DNA from: Clostridia bacterium
GTDB taxonomy: Bacteria > Bacillota > Clostridia > Lachnospirales > Bianqueaceae
Reading direction: 5' to 3'
DNA: 64,000 nucleotides
NCBI GenBank assembly: GCA_900764045.1
Contig: CAAFMN010000024.1
Coordinates: forward strand, 186,001 to 250,000
A model generated the notes under the pieces. The model saw only the letters and a list, made by a program, of their open reading frames with translations. It was not told where the DNA came from and did not search any database. The position numbers and the translations under genes were made by a program. Positions 23,743 through 33,133 of this stretch are shown here, in pieces (the first letter of the stretch is position 1; every line of letters begins with the position of its first letter).

Positions 23743-25329
23743 ATGCCCAGAGTGGCGCTGTTTGATTCTTCCCTGCGGGATGGCGCGCAGGCCGAAGGAA
23801 TTACCTTCTCAGTAGAGGATAAGATCAAGATCCTGCAGAGCCTGGATGCTTTAGGCATCGATTATGTAGAAGCAGGCAATCCGACATCCAATCCCAAAGA
23901 CCTGGAATTTTTTCAGAGGGTTCGAGGGATGAAGCTCCAGAAGGCCAGAATTGTAGCGTTTGGCAGTACCTGCCATAAGAACTGCGATCCGGCGGAGGAT
24001 ATGTATGTCAATTCGCTTTTGTCCGCTCAGACGCAGGCAGTTGCGATTTTCGGCAAGAGCTGGGACTTTCATGTAACCGATATTATTCAGACAACGTTGG
24101 AGGAAAATCTGCGGATGGTCCGCGAGACGATCCGTTATGTCAAGAGCCGGGACCGCGAGGTGATCTTTGACGCGGAACATTTTTTCGACGGCTATAAAGC
24201 CAATGCGCGGTATGCGATGGAAGCGCTGGCGGCCGCCGCGGAAGGCGGCGCGGATTGTCTGGTACTGTGCGATACCAACGGAGGGACGATGCCCGATGAG
24301 ATCCGGCGGATCGTAGCGGCAGTACGGGCGAGGTTTCCGAAGCAGTCCGTGGGAATCCATTGTCATAATGACTGCGGAATGGCCGTCGGCAACTCGATTG
24401 AGGCGGTTCTTGCGGGGGTGGATCATGTACAGGGCACATTCCTGGGATTTGGAGAGCGGTGCGGCAATGCCAGCCTGTGTACGATTCTGGGCAATCTTCA
24501 GCTCAAAATGGGATATGAATGTATCCCGGCGGAGAAGATGATAGAGCTCACACAGACCGCGCGGTATATCGCGGAAGTTGCCAACATCACTCTGATGGAA
24601 AAGGAGCCGTATATCGGCCGGTCCAGTTTTTCACATAAGGGCGGAATGCATATTGACGGAGTCAATAAAAATCCGAAATCTTTTGAACATATTCCGCCGG
24701 AGACGGTAGGAAACAGCCGGAGATTTTTGATGTCGGAAGTAGCGGGCCGGGGCTATCTGCTCAATAAGCTGCAGAAGCTGATGCCGGGACTGACCAAGGA
24801 ATCCGAAGAGACCAAGCGGATGATGGAGAGGCTGAAAGAGCTTGAGCATGAGGGATATCAGTTCGAGGGCGCCGAAAGCTCGTTTGAACTCCGTGTCCGT
24901 AAGGAATTAGGACGCTACAGGCCCTTTTTCGAGATTGAGGACTTCAAGATTATCGGAGAGGAAGGCCGGGGAGAAGCAGGTTTCAGCTCGTACGCCATGG
25001 TTAAGGTGCGGGTGGATGATGAGATCAAGGTAACGGCGGCAGAAGGAGACGGACCGGTCAACGCGCTGGATAAGGCACTGCGTCAGTCTCTGGAAGGATT
25101 CTTTCCGGCGCTGCGCAACATCTATCTGACGGATTATAAAGTGCGTATTCTGGATACCAGAGAAGCGACTGCGGCAATCGTCCGGGTTCTGATTGAGACG
25201 ACAGATGGTAAGGAGAAATGGTCTACGATCGGAGTCTCCACGGATATTATAGATGCCAGCCTCAGAGCGCTGGTGGATTCATTGGAGATCAAGCTGATCA
25301 AAGATGTAGAACAGCATGTCACATTTTAA
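23743..25329 (+). CDS. cimA: (R)-citramalate synthase
   Basis: Encodes 528 residues. FDSSLRDGAQAEGITFSVED, the IFGKSWDFHVTDII segment and FDAEHFFDGYKANARYA match CimA, the DRE-TIM enzyme that condenses pyruvate with acetyl-CoA as an entry to isoleucine. LCDTNGGTMP and GIHCHNDCGMAVGN carry the metal-binding His pair. A LeuA-type regulatory domain fills residues 400-520. LeuA and homocitrate synthase are relatives, but the N-terminal motif and the 528-residue length favour CimA. LeuCD and LeuB, encoded next, can process citramalate. The ribosome binding site (GAGGT) is weaker than its neighbours'. Confidence 0.87.
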   Translation: MPRVALFDSSLRDGAQAEGITFSVEDKIKILQSLDALGIDYVEAGNPTSNPKDLEFFQRVRGMKLQKARIVAFGSTCHKNCDPAEDMYVNSLLSAQTQAVAIFGKSWDFHVTDIIQTTLEENLRMVRETIRYVKSRDREVIFDAEHFFDGYKANARYAMEALAAAAEGGADCLVLCDTNGGTMPDEIRRIVAAVRARFPKQSVGIHCHNDCGMAVGNSIEAVLAGVDHVQGTFLGFGERCGNASLCTILGNLQLKMGYECIPAEKMIELTQTARYIAEVANITLMEKEPYIGRSSFSHKGGMHIDGVNKNPKSFEHIPPETVGNSRRFLMSEVAGRGYLLNKLQKLMPGLTKESEETKRMMERLKELEHEGYQFEGAESSFELRVRKELGRYRPFFEIEDFKIIGEEGRGEAGFSSYAMVKVRVDDEIKVTAAEGDGPVNALDKALRQSLEGFFPALRNIYLTDYKVRILDTREATAAIVRVLIETTDGKEKWSTIGVSTDIIDASLRALVDSLEIKLIKDVEQHVTF

Positions 25330-25344
25330 GAGGAGGATACATCG

Positions 25345-26619
25345 ATGGGAATGACAATGACGCAGAAGATTTTGGCGGCGCATGCGGGACTGAGCAGCGT
25401 GCAGGCAGGCCAGCTGATTGAGTGTGATCTGGATATCGTCATGGGCAATGATGTGACCACACCGGTAGCGATTCGAGAGTTTGAAAAGGCGGAGATCCAA
25501 AAGGTATTTGACAAGAATAAGGTAGTGATCGTACCGGATCATTTTACCCCCAATAAAGATATACAGAGCGCGACTCATGCCAAGATGGTGCGGGAATTTG
25601 CGCATAAACATGATATTGTACATTATTATGAAGTCGGCCGTATGGGCATCGAACATTGCCTGCTGCCGGAGAAGGGAATTGTGACTGCCGGAGACGTGGT
25701 TGTGGGTGCGGATTCGCATACCTGTACCTACGGCGCGTTGGGCGCGTTCTCTACAGGCGTGGGCTCTACGGATATGGCATGTGGAATGGCGATCGGCAAG
25801 CTATGGTTTAAGGTGCCTTCCGCGCTTCGGTTTGTGCTAAAGGGGAAAATGCCCAAGCACGTCAGCGGCAAGGATCTGATCCTGCACATCATCGGTATGA
25901 TCGGTGTGGACGGCGCGCTGTACAAGTCGATGGAATTTACGGGCGAGGGCGTAGCACAGCTCAGCATGGATGATCGTTTTACGATCTGCAATATGGCGAT
26001 CGAGGCGGGGGGCAAGAACGGAATTTTCCCAGTCGATGCCAAAACGCTGGAATATATCGGCGAGCATTCCTACAAGCCCTATACCGTATATGAGGCGGAC
26101 GAGGATGCGGAGTATGAGGCGACATATGAGATCGATCTCTCCAGTCTGCGTCCGGTTGTCGCGTTTCCGCATCTGCCGGAAAACGCGCACTATGTAGATG
26201 AGATCGACAAGATCAAGATTGATCAGGTCGTGATCGGCTCCTGTACCAACGGACGGATCAGTGATCTGCGGATTGCGGCAGAGATTCTGAAGGGACGCAA
26301 GATCGCGCCTTGGGTACGCTGTATAGTCCTGCCGGGTACGCAGGCGATTTATCTTCAGGCGGTCCGGGAAGGCCTGGCAGAGATCTTTGTGGAAGCCGGA
26401 GCGGCGTTCTCAACTCCGACTTGCGGGCCATGTCTCGGAGGCCATATGGGAATTCTGGCCGCGGGAGAAAAGGCGGTATCGACAACAAATCGGAATTTTG
26501 TAGGACGGATGGGACATGTGGATTCCGAGGTTTATCTGGCAAGTCCGGCTGTGGCCGCGGCTTCCGCGATCACGGGATATATCACGGATCCTGCGGAGCT
26601 TGAGGGGGAGGAAGCGTAA
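25345..26619 (+). CDS. leuC: 3-isopropylmalate / citramalate dehydratase, large subunit
   Basis: Encodes 424 residues, the shorter archaeal-type LeuC also common in Clostridia. Fe-S cluster cysteines lie in VIGSCTNGRISDLR and TPTCGPCLGGHMG. GADSHTCTYGALGAF is the aconitase-family substrate loop. It works with LeuD to isomerise isopropylmalate and, in this context, citramalate. AGAGGAGG precedes the ATG. LeuD starts 2 nt after the stop. Confidence 0.94.
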   Translation: MGMTMTQKILAAHAGLSSVQAGQLIECDLDIVMGNDVTTPVAIREFEKAEIQKVFDKNKVVIVPDHFTPNKDIQSATHAKMVREFAHKHDIVHYYEVGRMGIEHCLLPEKGIVTAGDVVVGADSHTCTYGALGAFSTGVGSTDMACGMAIGKLWFKVPSALRFVLKGKMPKHVSGKDLILHIIGMIGVDGALYKSMEFTGEGVAQLSMDDRFTICNMAIEAGGKNGIFPVDAKTLEYIGEHSYKPYTVYEADEDAEYEATYEIDLSSLRPVVAFPHLPENAHYVDEIDKIKIDQVVIGSCTNGRISDLRIAAEILKGRKIAPWVRCIVLPGTQAIYLQAVREGLAEIFVEAGAAFSTPTCGPCLGGHMGILAAGEKAVSTTNRNFVGRMGHVDSEVYLASPAVAAASAITGYITDPAELEGEEA

Positions 26620-26621
26620 TC

Positions 26622-27110
26622 ATGGTAGAAGGAAAAGTTTTCAAGTATGGAGATAATGTAGACACCGATGTAATTATTCCGGCAAGATATCTGAACGTAT
26701 CGGAAGCCTCGTATCTGGCCTCTCATTGTATGGAGGACATCGATAAAGACTTTGTGAAGAAGGTTCAAAAGGGAGATATCATTGTGGCCGATAAGAATTT
26801 TGGCTGCGGTTCTTCACGTGAGCATGCGCCGATTGCCATTCAGGCTTCGGGAGTTTCCTGCGTGATCGCAAGCTCCTTCGCCAGAATTTTTTATCGGAAT
26901 TCCATCAATATCGGTCTGCCGATCATTGAATGCCCGGAAGCTGCCGGAGAGATTCAGGCCGGTGACGTGGTGCAGGTAGATTTTTCTACAGGCGTGATCT
27001 GTGATAAGACGACAGGAAAAACGTATCAGGCACAGCCGTTTCCAGAGTCCATTCAGGAGATCATCAATGCAGGCGGGCTCATGAAGATGGTAGCTGCCAG
27101 AGTAAAGTGA
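26622..27110 (+). CDS. leuD: 3-isopropylmalate / citramalate dehydratase, small subunit
   Basis: Encodes 162 residues, the swivelling domain of the aconitase fold. DNVDTDVIIPARYLN and NFGCGSSREHAPIA are diagnostic. The short length matches its archaeal-type LeuC partner. It begins 2 nt after leuC, so the two subunits are made together. Confidence 0.95.
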   Translation: MVEGKVFKYGDNVDTDVIIPARYLNVSEASYLASHCMEDIDKDFVKKVQKGDIIVADKNFGCGSSREHAPIAIQASGVSCVIASSFARIFYRNSINIGLPIIECPEAAGEIQAGDVVQVDFSTGVICDKTTGKTYQAQPFPESIQEIINAGGLMKMVAARVK

Positions 27111-27120
27111 GGAGAAAATC

Positions 27121-28197
27121 ATGGAATATAAGATCACAGTTCTGCCGGGAGACGGAATCGGCCCGGATATCGTAGGAGAGACCGTAAAGGTTCTGGACGC
27201 GGTTGCTAAAAAGTTCGGGCATACTATGGTGTACGATTATCAGCTTATGGGGGGCATTGCCTATGATAAGACCGGTAATCCCCTGCCGGAGGAGACGATG
27301 CGTTCTGCGCTCGCATCCGATGCTGTACTGCTGGGTGCGGTCGGAGGCCCTAAATGGGACGGATTAAAGGGAGATGTACGGCCGGAAGCAGCTCTCCTGG
27401 GAATCCGCAAGGGATTGGGGCTGTTTGCCAATATCCGCCCGGCCAGAATCTATCCGGCATTGTCCGCGGCGTGTCCCTTGAAGCCGGAAATCATCGGGGA
27501 CAACGGTCTGGATATTGTCATCGTACGGGAGCTGACCGGCGGCATCTATTTCGGTCCTCGCGGGCGCAAAACGGAAAATGGAGTGGAATCCGCATGGGAT
27601 ACCATGCTGTATAACGAAAATGAAGTGCGGAGAATCGCGCATGTAGCCTTTCAGGCGGCAAGAAAGAGACACAAGCTTGTCACTAACGTGGATAAATCCA
27701 ATGTATTGGAGGTATCCAGAATGTGGCGCAAAGTGGTGGAAGAAGTGGCCGGAGAATATCCGGATGTACAGCTGAATCATCTGTATGTGGATAATGCGGC
27801 TATGCAGCTTGTACGCAATCCCAAACAGTTCGACGTCATTGTGACCGGAAACTGTTTCGGAGATATCCTGTCGGATGAGGCGAGCCAGATTACCGGGTCC
27901 ATCGGTATGCTGCCTTCAGCCAGCATGGGCGAAGGGACCCGCGGCATGTTCGAGCCGATTCACGGAAGCGCACCGGATATCGCGGGACAGAATAAGGCCA
28001 ATCCCATCGCCACGATCCTGTCAGCGGCCATGATGTTCACATATTCGCTGAACGGTCCCGAAGAGGCTGCCTGCATTGAAAAAGCGGTGGATGATGTTTT
28101 GAACGAGGGATACCGTACGGCCGATATCTATGAAGAAGGCTGCAAGCTGGTCGGAACCCGTGAGATGGGTGATTTGATCGTTGCGAAAATTGGATAA
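27121..28197 (+). CDS. leuB: 3-isopropylmalate dehydrogenase
   Basis: Encodes 358 residues, full length. VLPGDGIGPDIV at the N terminus, RELTGGIYFG and the NCFGDILSDEASQ metal-binding segment are those of LeuB. It oxidises isopropylmalate (and methylmalate derived from citramalate) with NAD+. The spacing to leuD and ilvD is 10 nt on each side, with GAGGAG before the ATG. Confidence 0.95.
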   Translation: MEYKITVLPGDGIGPDIVGETVKVLDAVAKKFGHTMVYDYQLMGGIAYDKTGNPLPEETMRSALASDAVLLGAVGGPKWDGLKGDVRPEAALLGIRKGLGLFANIRPARIYPALSAACPLKPEIIGDNGLDIVIVRELTGGIYFGPRGRKTENGVESAWDTMLYNENEVRRIAHVAFQAARKRHKLVTNVDKSNVLEVSRMWRKVVEEVAGEYPDVQLNHLYVDNAAMQLVRNPKQFDVIVTGNCFGDILSDEASQITGSIGMLPSASMGEGTRGMFEPIHGSAPDIAGQNKANPIATILSAAMMFTYSLNGPEEAACIEKAVDDVLNEGYRTADIYEEGCKLVGTREMGDLIVAKIG

Positions 28198-28207
28198 GGA
28201 GCAGAAA

Positions 28208-29881
28208 ATGATTAGTGATCGAGTAAAGTCAGGATGTGAGCGGGCGCCGCACCGCAGTCTCTGGAAAGCATTGGGATATACGGATGAGGAGCTGGCAAGA
28301 CCGCTCATTGGAGTCGTTAACGCGCATAATGAAGTAATTCCGGGTCATGATCACTTGAGCAAGCTGGCGGAAGCGGTCAAGGCCGGAATCCGTATGGCAG
28401 GGGGTACGCCGGTAGAATTTCCGTCCATCGGCGTATGCGACGGAATCGTTATGGGACACAAGGGAATGCATTATTCTCTGGCATCCCGTGAATTGATCGC
28501 GGATTCGATTGAGTCTATGGCAACGGCGCATGGTTTTGACGGTCTTGTATTGGTGCCGAACTGTGACAAGATTGTACCGGGTATGCTGATGGCGGCGCTT
28601 CGGGTCAATCTCCCGGCGGTGGTCGTAAGCGGAGGACCGATGCTGGCAGGACATGTCAAGGGAAAGAAGACCAGCCTTTCCAATATGTTTGAGGCGGTCG
28701 GCGCCTATAAAGCCGGAACGATGAATGATGAAGAACTGCTGGAGTACGAAAACAATGCCTGCCCGGGCTGCGGTTCCTGTTCCGGTATGTTTACAGCCAA
28801 TTCCATGAACTGTCTGTGTGAAGTGCTGGGCATCGCTCTGCCAGGAAACGGTACGATTCCGGCAGTCTACGCGGAGCGGGTCCGTTTGGCCAAAAAGGCT
28901 GGTATGCAGGTCATGGAGATGGTTGCCAAGGATATCAAGCCGCGGGACATCATGACCAGAGAAGCCTTTGAAAACGCACTGACATTGGATATGGCGCTGG
29001 GGTGCTCAACCAATAGCATGCTGCATTTACCGGCGATCGCTCATGAAGCGGGCATCACGATCACGATGGATATGGCGCAGGAGGTCAGTGACCGTACTCC
29101 CAATCTGTGCAAATTAAGTCCGGCCGGGGATTCCTTTATTGAGGATCTGTATGCGGCCGGCGGCGTTCCGGCGGTCATGAAGGAACTGGATAAAAAGCAT
29201 TTGCTGCATACGGAGCTTATGACAGTGACCGGCAAGACGATTGCGGAGAACATCGCCGGAGCGGTCAACAGGGATCCGGCCATTATCCGCCCGATAGAGA
29301 ACCCCTATAGCGCTTATGGCGGAATCGCGGTTTTGAAGGGGAATATTGCTCCTGTGGGCAGTGTTGTCAAGAAATCCGCTGTAGCGCCGGAGATGCTCAA
29401 GCATACGGGCCCGGCCAGAGTCTTTACCGGCGAAGAGGATGTAATCGCGGCAATCTACGCACAGCAGATCAAGAGCGGAGATGTCGTGGTGATCACCTAC
29501 GAAGGCCCGAAGGGCGGCCCCGGAATGCGAGAGATGCTGTCTCCAACCTCGGCATTGGCCGGAATGGGATTGGATAAGACGGTTGCGCTTCTGACGGACG
29601 GACGGTTCTCCGGAGCGACGAGAGGCGCCTGCATCGGGCATATTTCTCCGGAGGCCGCGGATGGCGGGCCGATCGGCCTGGTTCGGGACGGAGATATGAT
29701 AGAGATTGATATATTGAACAATACACTGAATGTGCTGGTATCGGATGAAGAGCTGAAAGAGAGAAAGAAGCAGTGGAAGCCGCTGCCGCCCAAGATTCAG
29801 ACAGGATATCTTGCGCGCTATGCAGCTATGGTAACATCCGCCAGTGAGGGAGCCGTGCTGAAGGTTCCGGGAGAGAAATAA
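28208..29881 (+). CDS. ilvD: Dihydroxy-acid dehydratase
   Basis: Encodes 557 residues, full length. NACPGCGSCSGMFTANSMNC holds cluster cysteines, with another in VLVPNCDKIVPGM. It makes the 2-keto acids for valine and isoleucine, and its Fe-S cluster is oxygen sensitive. I chose the ATG at 28208 with AAGGAGC upstream; a longer frame would overlap leuB without a ribosome binding site. Confidence 0.95.
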   Translation: MISDRVKSGCERAPHRSLWKALGYTDEELARPLIGVVNAHNEVIPGHDHLSKLAEAVKAGIRMAGGTPVEFPSIGVCDGIVMGHKGMHYSLASRELIADSIESMATAHGFDGLVLVPNCDKIVPGMLMAALRVNLPAVVVSGGPMLAGHVKGKKTSLSNMFEAVGAYKAGTMNDEELLEYENNACPGCGSCSGMFTANSMNCLCEVLGIALPGNGTIPAVYAERVRLAKKAGMQVMEMVAKDIKPRDIMTREAFENALTLDMALGCSTNSMLHLPAIAHEAGITITMDMAQEVSDRTPNLCKLSPAGDSFIEDLYAAGGVPAVMKELDKKHLLHTELMTVTGKTIAENIAGAVNRDPAIIRPIENPYSAYGGIAVLKGNIAPVGSVVKKSAVAPEMLKHTGPARVFTGEEDVIAAIYAQQIKSGDVVVITYEGPKGGPGMREMLSPTSALAGMGLDKTVALLTDGRFSGATRGACIGHISPEAADGGPIGLVRDGDMIEIDILNNTLNVLVSDEELKERKKQWKPLPPKIQTGYLARYAAMVTSASEGAVLKVPGEK

Positions 29882-29895
29882 GAGGAGGGAAAGCT

Positions 29896-31572
29896 GTGTT
29901 ATTGAGAGGATCACAGATTGTTCTGGAGTGCCTGAGAGAGCAGAAAGTGGATACGATTTTCGGATATCCGGGCGGTCAGGTGCTGGAGATATACAATGCT
30001 TTATATGATTATCAGGATTCCATCCGCCATATTCTGACCAGTCATGAACAGGGAGCGGCGCATGCGGCGGACGGCTATGCCAGAGCGACGGGCAAGGTGG
30101 GAGTGTGCCTTGCGACTTCAGGCCCGGGAGCAACCAATCTCGTCACAGGAATCGCGACCGCGTATATGGATTCCGTTCCTATGGTGGCGATTACAGGCAA
30201 TGTTCCTAACCATCTTCTGGGTAAGGACAGCTTCCAGGAGGTAGATATTACCGGAATCACCATGCCGATCACCAAACACAATTTCATTGTTAAGCGGGCA
30301 GAGGATATTGCGGATACACTGCGGCGGGCCTTTAAGATCGCGAAATCCGGCCGTCCGGGACCGGTACTGGTAGATATCGTCAAGGACGCCACGGTCAATC
30401 AGGCGGAGTACGAATATCAAGAACCGGAAGAGATTCATCCGATGACGGATTATATCTCGGAAGAAGCGCTGGACGATGCAGTAAAGATGATTCAGGAGGC
30501 GCACCAGCCGTTTCTGTATGTAGGCGGCGGCGCGGTGATCTCCGAAGCCAGCGAGGAACTGGTAAAGTTTTCGGAAAAGCTGCAGATCCCGGTGGGTTCC
30601 AGCCTGATGGGTCTGGGCGGATTTCCGGGAGATCACCCCAATTTTACCGGTATGATCGGTATGCACGGGACCAAGGTTTCCAATAGCGGCGTAATGCATT
30701 CAGATCTGCTGATTGTTGCCGGCGCGCGTTTTAGTGATCGTGTGACCAGCAAGGTTTCAGCGTTTGCGCCCCATGCCAAGGTTTTACATATCGATGTGGA
30801 TGCGGCAGAGGTCAATAAGAATGTACCTAGCACCAAACACATCATCGGAGATATCCGTCATGTCTTTTCAGAGTTGAATCAGCGGATCGGGAATATTACG
30901 GTCGATAATGAAGCATGGCTTCATGCGGTGCAGGAGGATAAGAAGCGCTATCCGCTGCCGATGCCCAAGGACGGCGCGCTGCATGGCGGCTATGTAATCC
31001 GCAGAATTTATGATTTGGCCGGCGATAAAGCGATACTCTCGACGGAGGTTGGTCAGCATCAGATGTGGACAGCACTGTATTATCCGTTTAAGGAGCCGAG
31101 AACCTGGATCACTTCCGGAGGCCTGGGAACGATGGGATACGGACTGGGAGCCGCGATGGGCGCGCAGATCGGCCGGCCGGATCGGAGAGTCTTTAATATC
31201 GCGGGAGACGGAAGCTTCCGGATGAATCTCAATGAGCTGGCAACCGCGCAGTTCTATAATATCCCGATCATTCAAGTGGTGATGAATAACCAGACGTTGG
31301 GTATGGTTCGGCAGTGGCAGACACTGTTTTATCATCATAGATATTCGCAGACAACACTGGACCGGGGACCGGATTTTGATAAGCTGGGAGAGGCGTTTGG
31401 AATCCCGACATTTCATATCAGCCGTCCGGAGCAGGTGGACGACGCGATTTTGAAGGCATTGGCCATTCAGGGACCCAGCATGATCATATGTGATATTCCG
31501 ATGGATGATAAGGTGTTCCCGATGGTTGCGCCCGGGGCTTCGATCGAGGATGTCATGCTGGAGGAAGAATAA
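29896..31572 (+). CDS. ilvB: Acetolactate synthase large (catalytic) subunit
   Basis: Encodes 558 residues starting at GTG 29896 with GAGGAGGGA upstream. The thiamine diphosphate motif starts GDGSFRMNLNELATAQFYNI. The N-terminal YPGGQVLEIYNAL segment and catalytic Glu in TSHEQGAAHAADGYAR are in place. FAD and herbicide-site regions look normal. It is the last gene of the operon, with no clear terminator before the next promoter at 31578. Note the small subunit is the first gene. Confidence 0.95.
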   Translation: MLLRGSQIVLECLREQKVDTIFGYPGGQVLEIYNALYDYQDSIRHILTSHEQGAAHAADGYARATGKVGVCLATSGPGATNLVTGIATAYMDSVPMVAITGNVPNHLLGKDSFQEVDITGITMPITKHNFIVKRAEDIADTLRRAFKIAKSGRPGPVLVDIVKDATVNQAEYEYQEPEEIHPMTDYISEEALDDAVKMIQEAHQPFLYVGGGAVISEASEELVKFSEKLQIPVGSSLMGLGGFPGDHPNFTGMIGMHGTKVSNSGVMHSDLLIVAGARFSDRVTSKVSAFAPHAKVLHIDVDAAEVNKNVPSTKHIIGDIRHVFSELNQRIGNITVDNEAWLHAVQEDKKRYPLPMPKDGALHGGYVIRRIYDLAGDKAILSTEVGQHQMWTALYYPFKEPRTWITSGGLGTMGYGLGAAMGAQIGRPDRRVFNIAGDGSFRMNLNELATAQFYNIPIIQVVMNNQTLGMVRQWQTLFYHHRYSQTTLDRGPDFDKLGEAFGIPTFHISRPEQVDDAILKALAIQGPSMIICDIPMDDKVFPMVAPGASIEDVMLEEE

Positions 31573-31577
31573 AGGAA

Positions 31578-31606
31578 TTGCTTTTTTCGGACAGATGTGT
31601 TATAAT
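31578..31606 (+). promoter_or_regulatory. Promoter of the small unknown gene and gph
   Basis: TTGCTT (31578-31583) and TATAAT (31601-31606), 17-nt spacer, directly after ilvB. Confidence 0.7.
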
Positions 31607-31661
31607 AAACTTGGCTTGAGAGCCAAAATCATTCGGCTGCATATGCCAAGGGGGAACTCAC

Positions 31662-31958
31662 ATGAAGCATGATAAGATTCTGTATGATAAGACAGAGATT
31701 ATCGTAGTAGACGAGACCGGAAAGCGTCCGGCGCTCCTAAATCTTACCTATGATAAGATCATCAGCATTTCTTTTGACAAGTGCAAAGAGGGTTTGTTCG
31801 GCAAACCTTCCGAGAAGATCTCGATCACTGTTCGCGGAAAGGAAAAGCCGCTGGAGTATTTCAGAGGAAAAGAGGGACAGGAGAAGTTTGACCGCTATAA
31901 GGAGATGTTGGTCAAGTTCTGCAAGGACAATAAGGTTTCTTTTTACAACAATCTGTAA
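31662..31958 (+). CDS. Small protein of unknown function, possible PH-like fold
   Basis: Encodes 98 residues starting MKHDKILYDKTEIIVVDETG, with AAGGGGGAA upstream. It has alternating hydrophobic strands to about residue 65 and a Lys-rich amphipathic helix at the end (GQEKFDRYKEMLVKFCKDNK). This strand-then-helix order recalls bacterial PH domains, but that is a pattern guess. No signal peptide or membrane span. It shares a promoter with gph, 56 nt downstream. I do not recognise the family. Confidence 0.72.
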   Translation: MKHDKILYDKTEIIVVDETGKRPALLNLTYDKIISISFDKCKEGLFGKPSEKISITVRGKEKPLEYFRGKEGQEKFDRYKEMLVKFCKDNKVSFYNNL

Positions 31959-31965
31959 GTCTATG

Positions 31966-31992
31966 ACCGCCATGCGGATTCCGTGTGGCGGT
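31966..31992 (+). terminator. Stem-loop between the unknown gene and gph
   Basis: ACCGCCATGCGG (31966-31977) pairs with CCGTGTGGCGGT (31981-31992) with a 3-nt loop. The following TCGTTCATG is not a real T run, so it is at most a weak terminator or an mRNA stabiliser before the gph ribosome binding site. Confidence 0.45.
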
Positions 31993-32014
31993 TCGTTCAT
32001 GTAAAGGAGTCAGA

Positions 32015-32668
32015 ATGAAAAAAGCAGCAGTTTTTGACCTGGACGGGACATTGCTCTACAGTCTGGAAGACTTGTGGCGCAGCACCAATCAGGCCCTGGC
32101 ACACAGCGGCTACCCGCCGAGGACACTGGACGAAGTACGCGAATTTGTGGGAAACGGTGTAGGGCGTCTGATTCATCTTGCGGTTCCGCAGGGAACCAAA
32201 GAAAGAGAAGAAGCGCAGTGCCTGACGTTTTTTCGGGAATACTATAAGGAACATATGCGTGAGCATACAAGACCGTATGACGGTGTGCCGGAGATGCTTG
32301 CCAATTTACAGAGTATGGGGATTCGGACGGCGATTTTATCCAATAAGTTTCATACGGCGGTCTGTGAGCTGAGCCAAGAATATTTTGACGGGAAAATCGA
32401 TATGGCGCAAGGGGAACAGAGCGGTATTCCCCGCAAACCCGATCCGGCCGGACTTCTCCGATTGATGGAAAAGCTGTCGGTGACAGCGCAGGAGACGGTG
32501 TATTTGGGGGATTCTCCGGAAGACGTTTTTACAGCGAAGAGAGCAGGCGTCGATTTTATCGGAGTGGCATGGGGATACAGGAGTCTTGCGCAGCTGCAAG
32601 AAGCGGGAGCGGTAAGATGGATCCGGCATCCGGAAGAGCTGGCGAAGCTTCTTGGAAAAAATCAATAA
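32015..32668 (+). CDS. gph: HAD-family hydrolase, probable phosphoglycolate phosphatase
   Basis: Encodes 217 residues. Motif I is FDLDGTLLYS (residues 7-16), motif II ILSNK, motif III a Lys in RKPDPAG, and motif IV GDSPEDVFTAKRAG; together with the helical cap this is the PGP/Gph group of HAD phosphatases. Substrate within the group is not certain. AAAGGAG lies 4-5 nt before the ATG at 32015. Confidence 0.82.
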   Translation: MKKAAVFDLDGTLLYSLEDLWRSTNQALAHSGYPPRTLDEVREFVGNGVGRLIHLAVPQGTKEREEAQCLTFFREYYKEHMREHTRPYDGVPEMLANLQSMGIRTAILSNKFHTAVCELSQEYFDGKIDMAQGEQSGIPRKPDPAGLLRLMEKLSVTAQETVYLGDSPEDVFTAKRAGVDFIGVAWGYRSLAQLQEAGAVRWIRHPEELAKLLGKNQ

Positions 32669-32684
32669 AGTTCTGATTTTTGGC

Positions 32685-32713
32685 TTTACATTTGGTACGG
32701 AGCATGGTATAAT
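32685..32713 (+). promoter_or_regulatory. rpsO promoter
   Basis: TTTACA (32685-32690) and TATAAT (32708-32713) with a 17-nt spacer. Confidence 0.85.
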
Positions 32714-32733
32714 CATAAACTGTGGATAGAACC

Positions 32734-32773
32734 CTTGCTTGGCGGTTGGAGTCTCCGACCAGCGCTCAGCAAG
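32734..32773 (+). promoter_or_regulatory. Structured rpsO leader, candidate S15 autoregulatory element
   Basis: CTTGCT (32734-32739) pairs with AGCAAG (32768-32773) and encloses the hairpin GGTTGG/CCGACC (32744-32760), leaving unpaired joints on both sides. rpsO leaders in several bacteria fold to bind S15 and block translation. The sequence here is not identical to any I recall, so S15 binding is inferred from position and shape. Confidence 0.5.
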
Positions 32774-32810
32774 CGGCGATCCGAATATTATTTTATGGAG
32801 GATTATCATT

Positions 32811-33074
32811 ATGACGAAGGAAAGAAAGCTTGAGATCATCAAGGAGTTTGGCGCAAACGAGAAGGATACCGGTTCCACCGCAGTGCAGATCGCTCTGCTT
32901 AGCGAGCGGATCAGCTATCTGACAGAGCATCTGAAGAATCATCCTAAGGATCATCATTCCCGCCGCGGCATGCTGATGCTGGTTGGTCAGAGAAGAGGCC
33001 TGCTGAGCTACCTGAAGAGCAAGGATATCGAGCAGTATCGTACACTGATCGCTCGTCTCGGAATCAGAAGATAA
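32811..33074 (+). CDS. rpsO: Ribosomal protein uS15
   Basis: Encodes 87 residues (family 88-89). TGSTAVQIALLSERISYLTE and HHSRRGMLMLVGQRRGLLSY are diagnostic. TGGAGGATTATC precedes the ATG at 32811. It has its own promoter, a structured leader and a terminator before pnp, the classic rpsO-pnp order. Confidence 0.96.
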   Translation: MTKERKLEIIKEFGANEKDTGSTAVQIALLSERISYLTEHLKNHPKDHHSRRGMLMLVGQRRGLLSYLKSKDIEQYRTLIARLGIRR

Positions 33075-33133
33075 TAGAGCGTCGTCGGAGCGTTTTTGAA
33101 CCGTTGCGGTGCTTTTCCGGCTGTGCCGGACTC

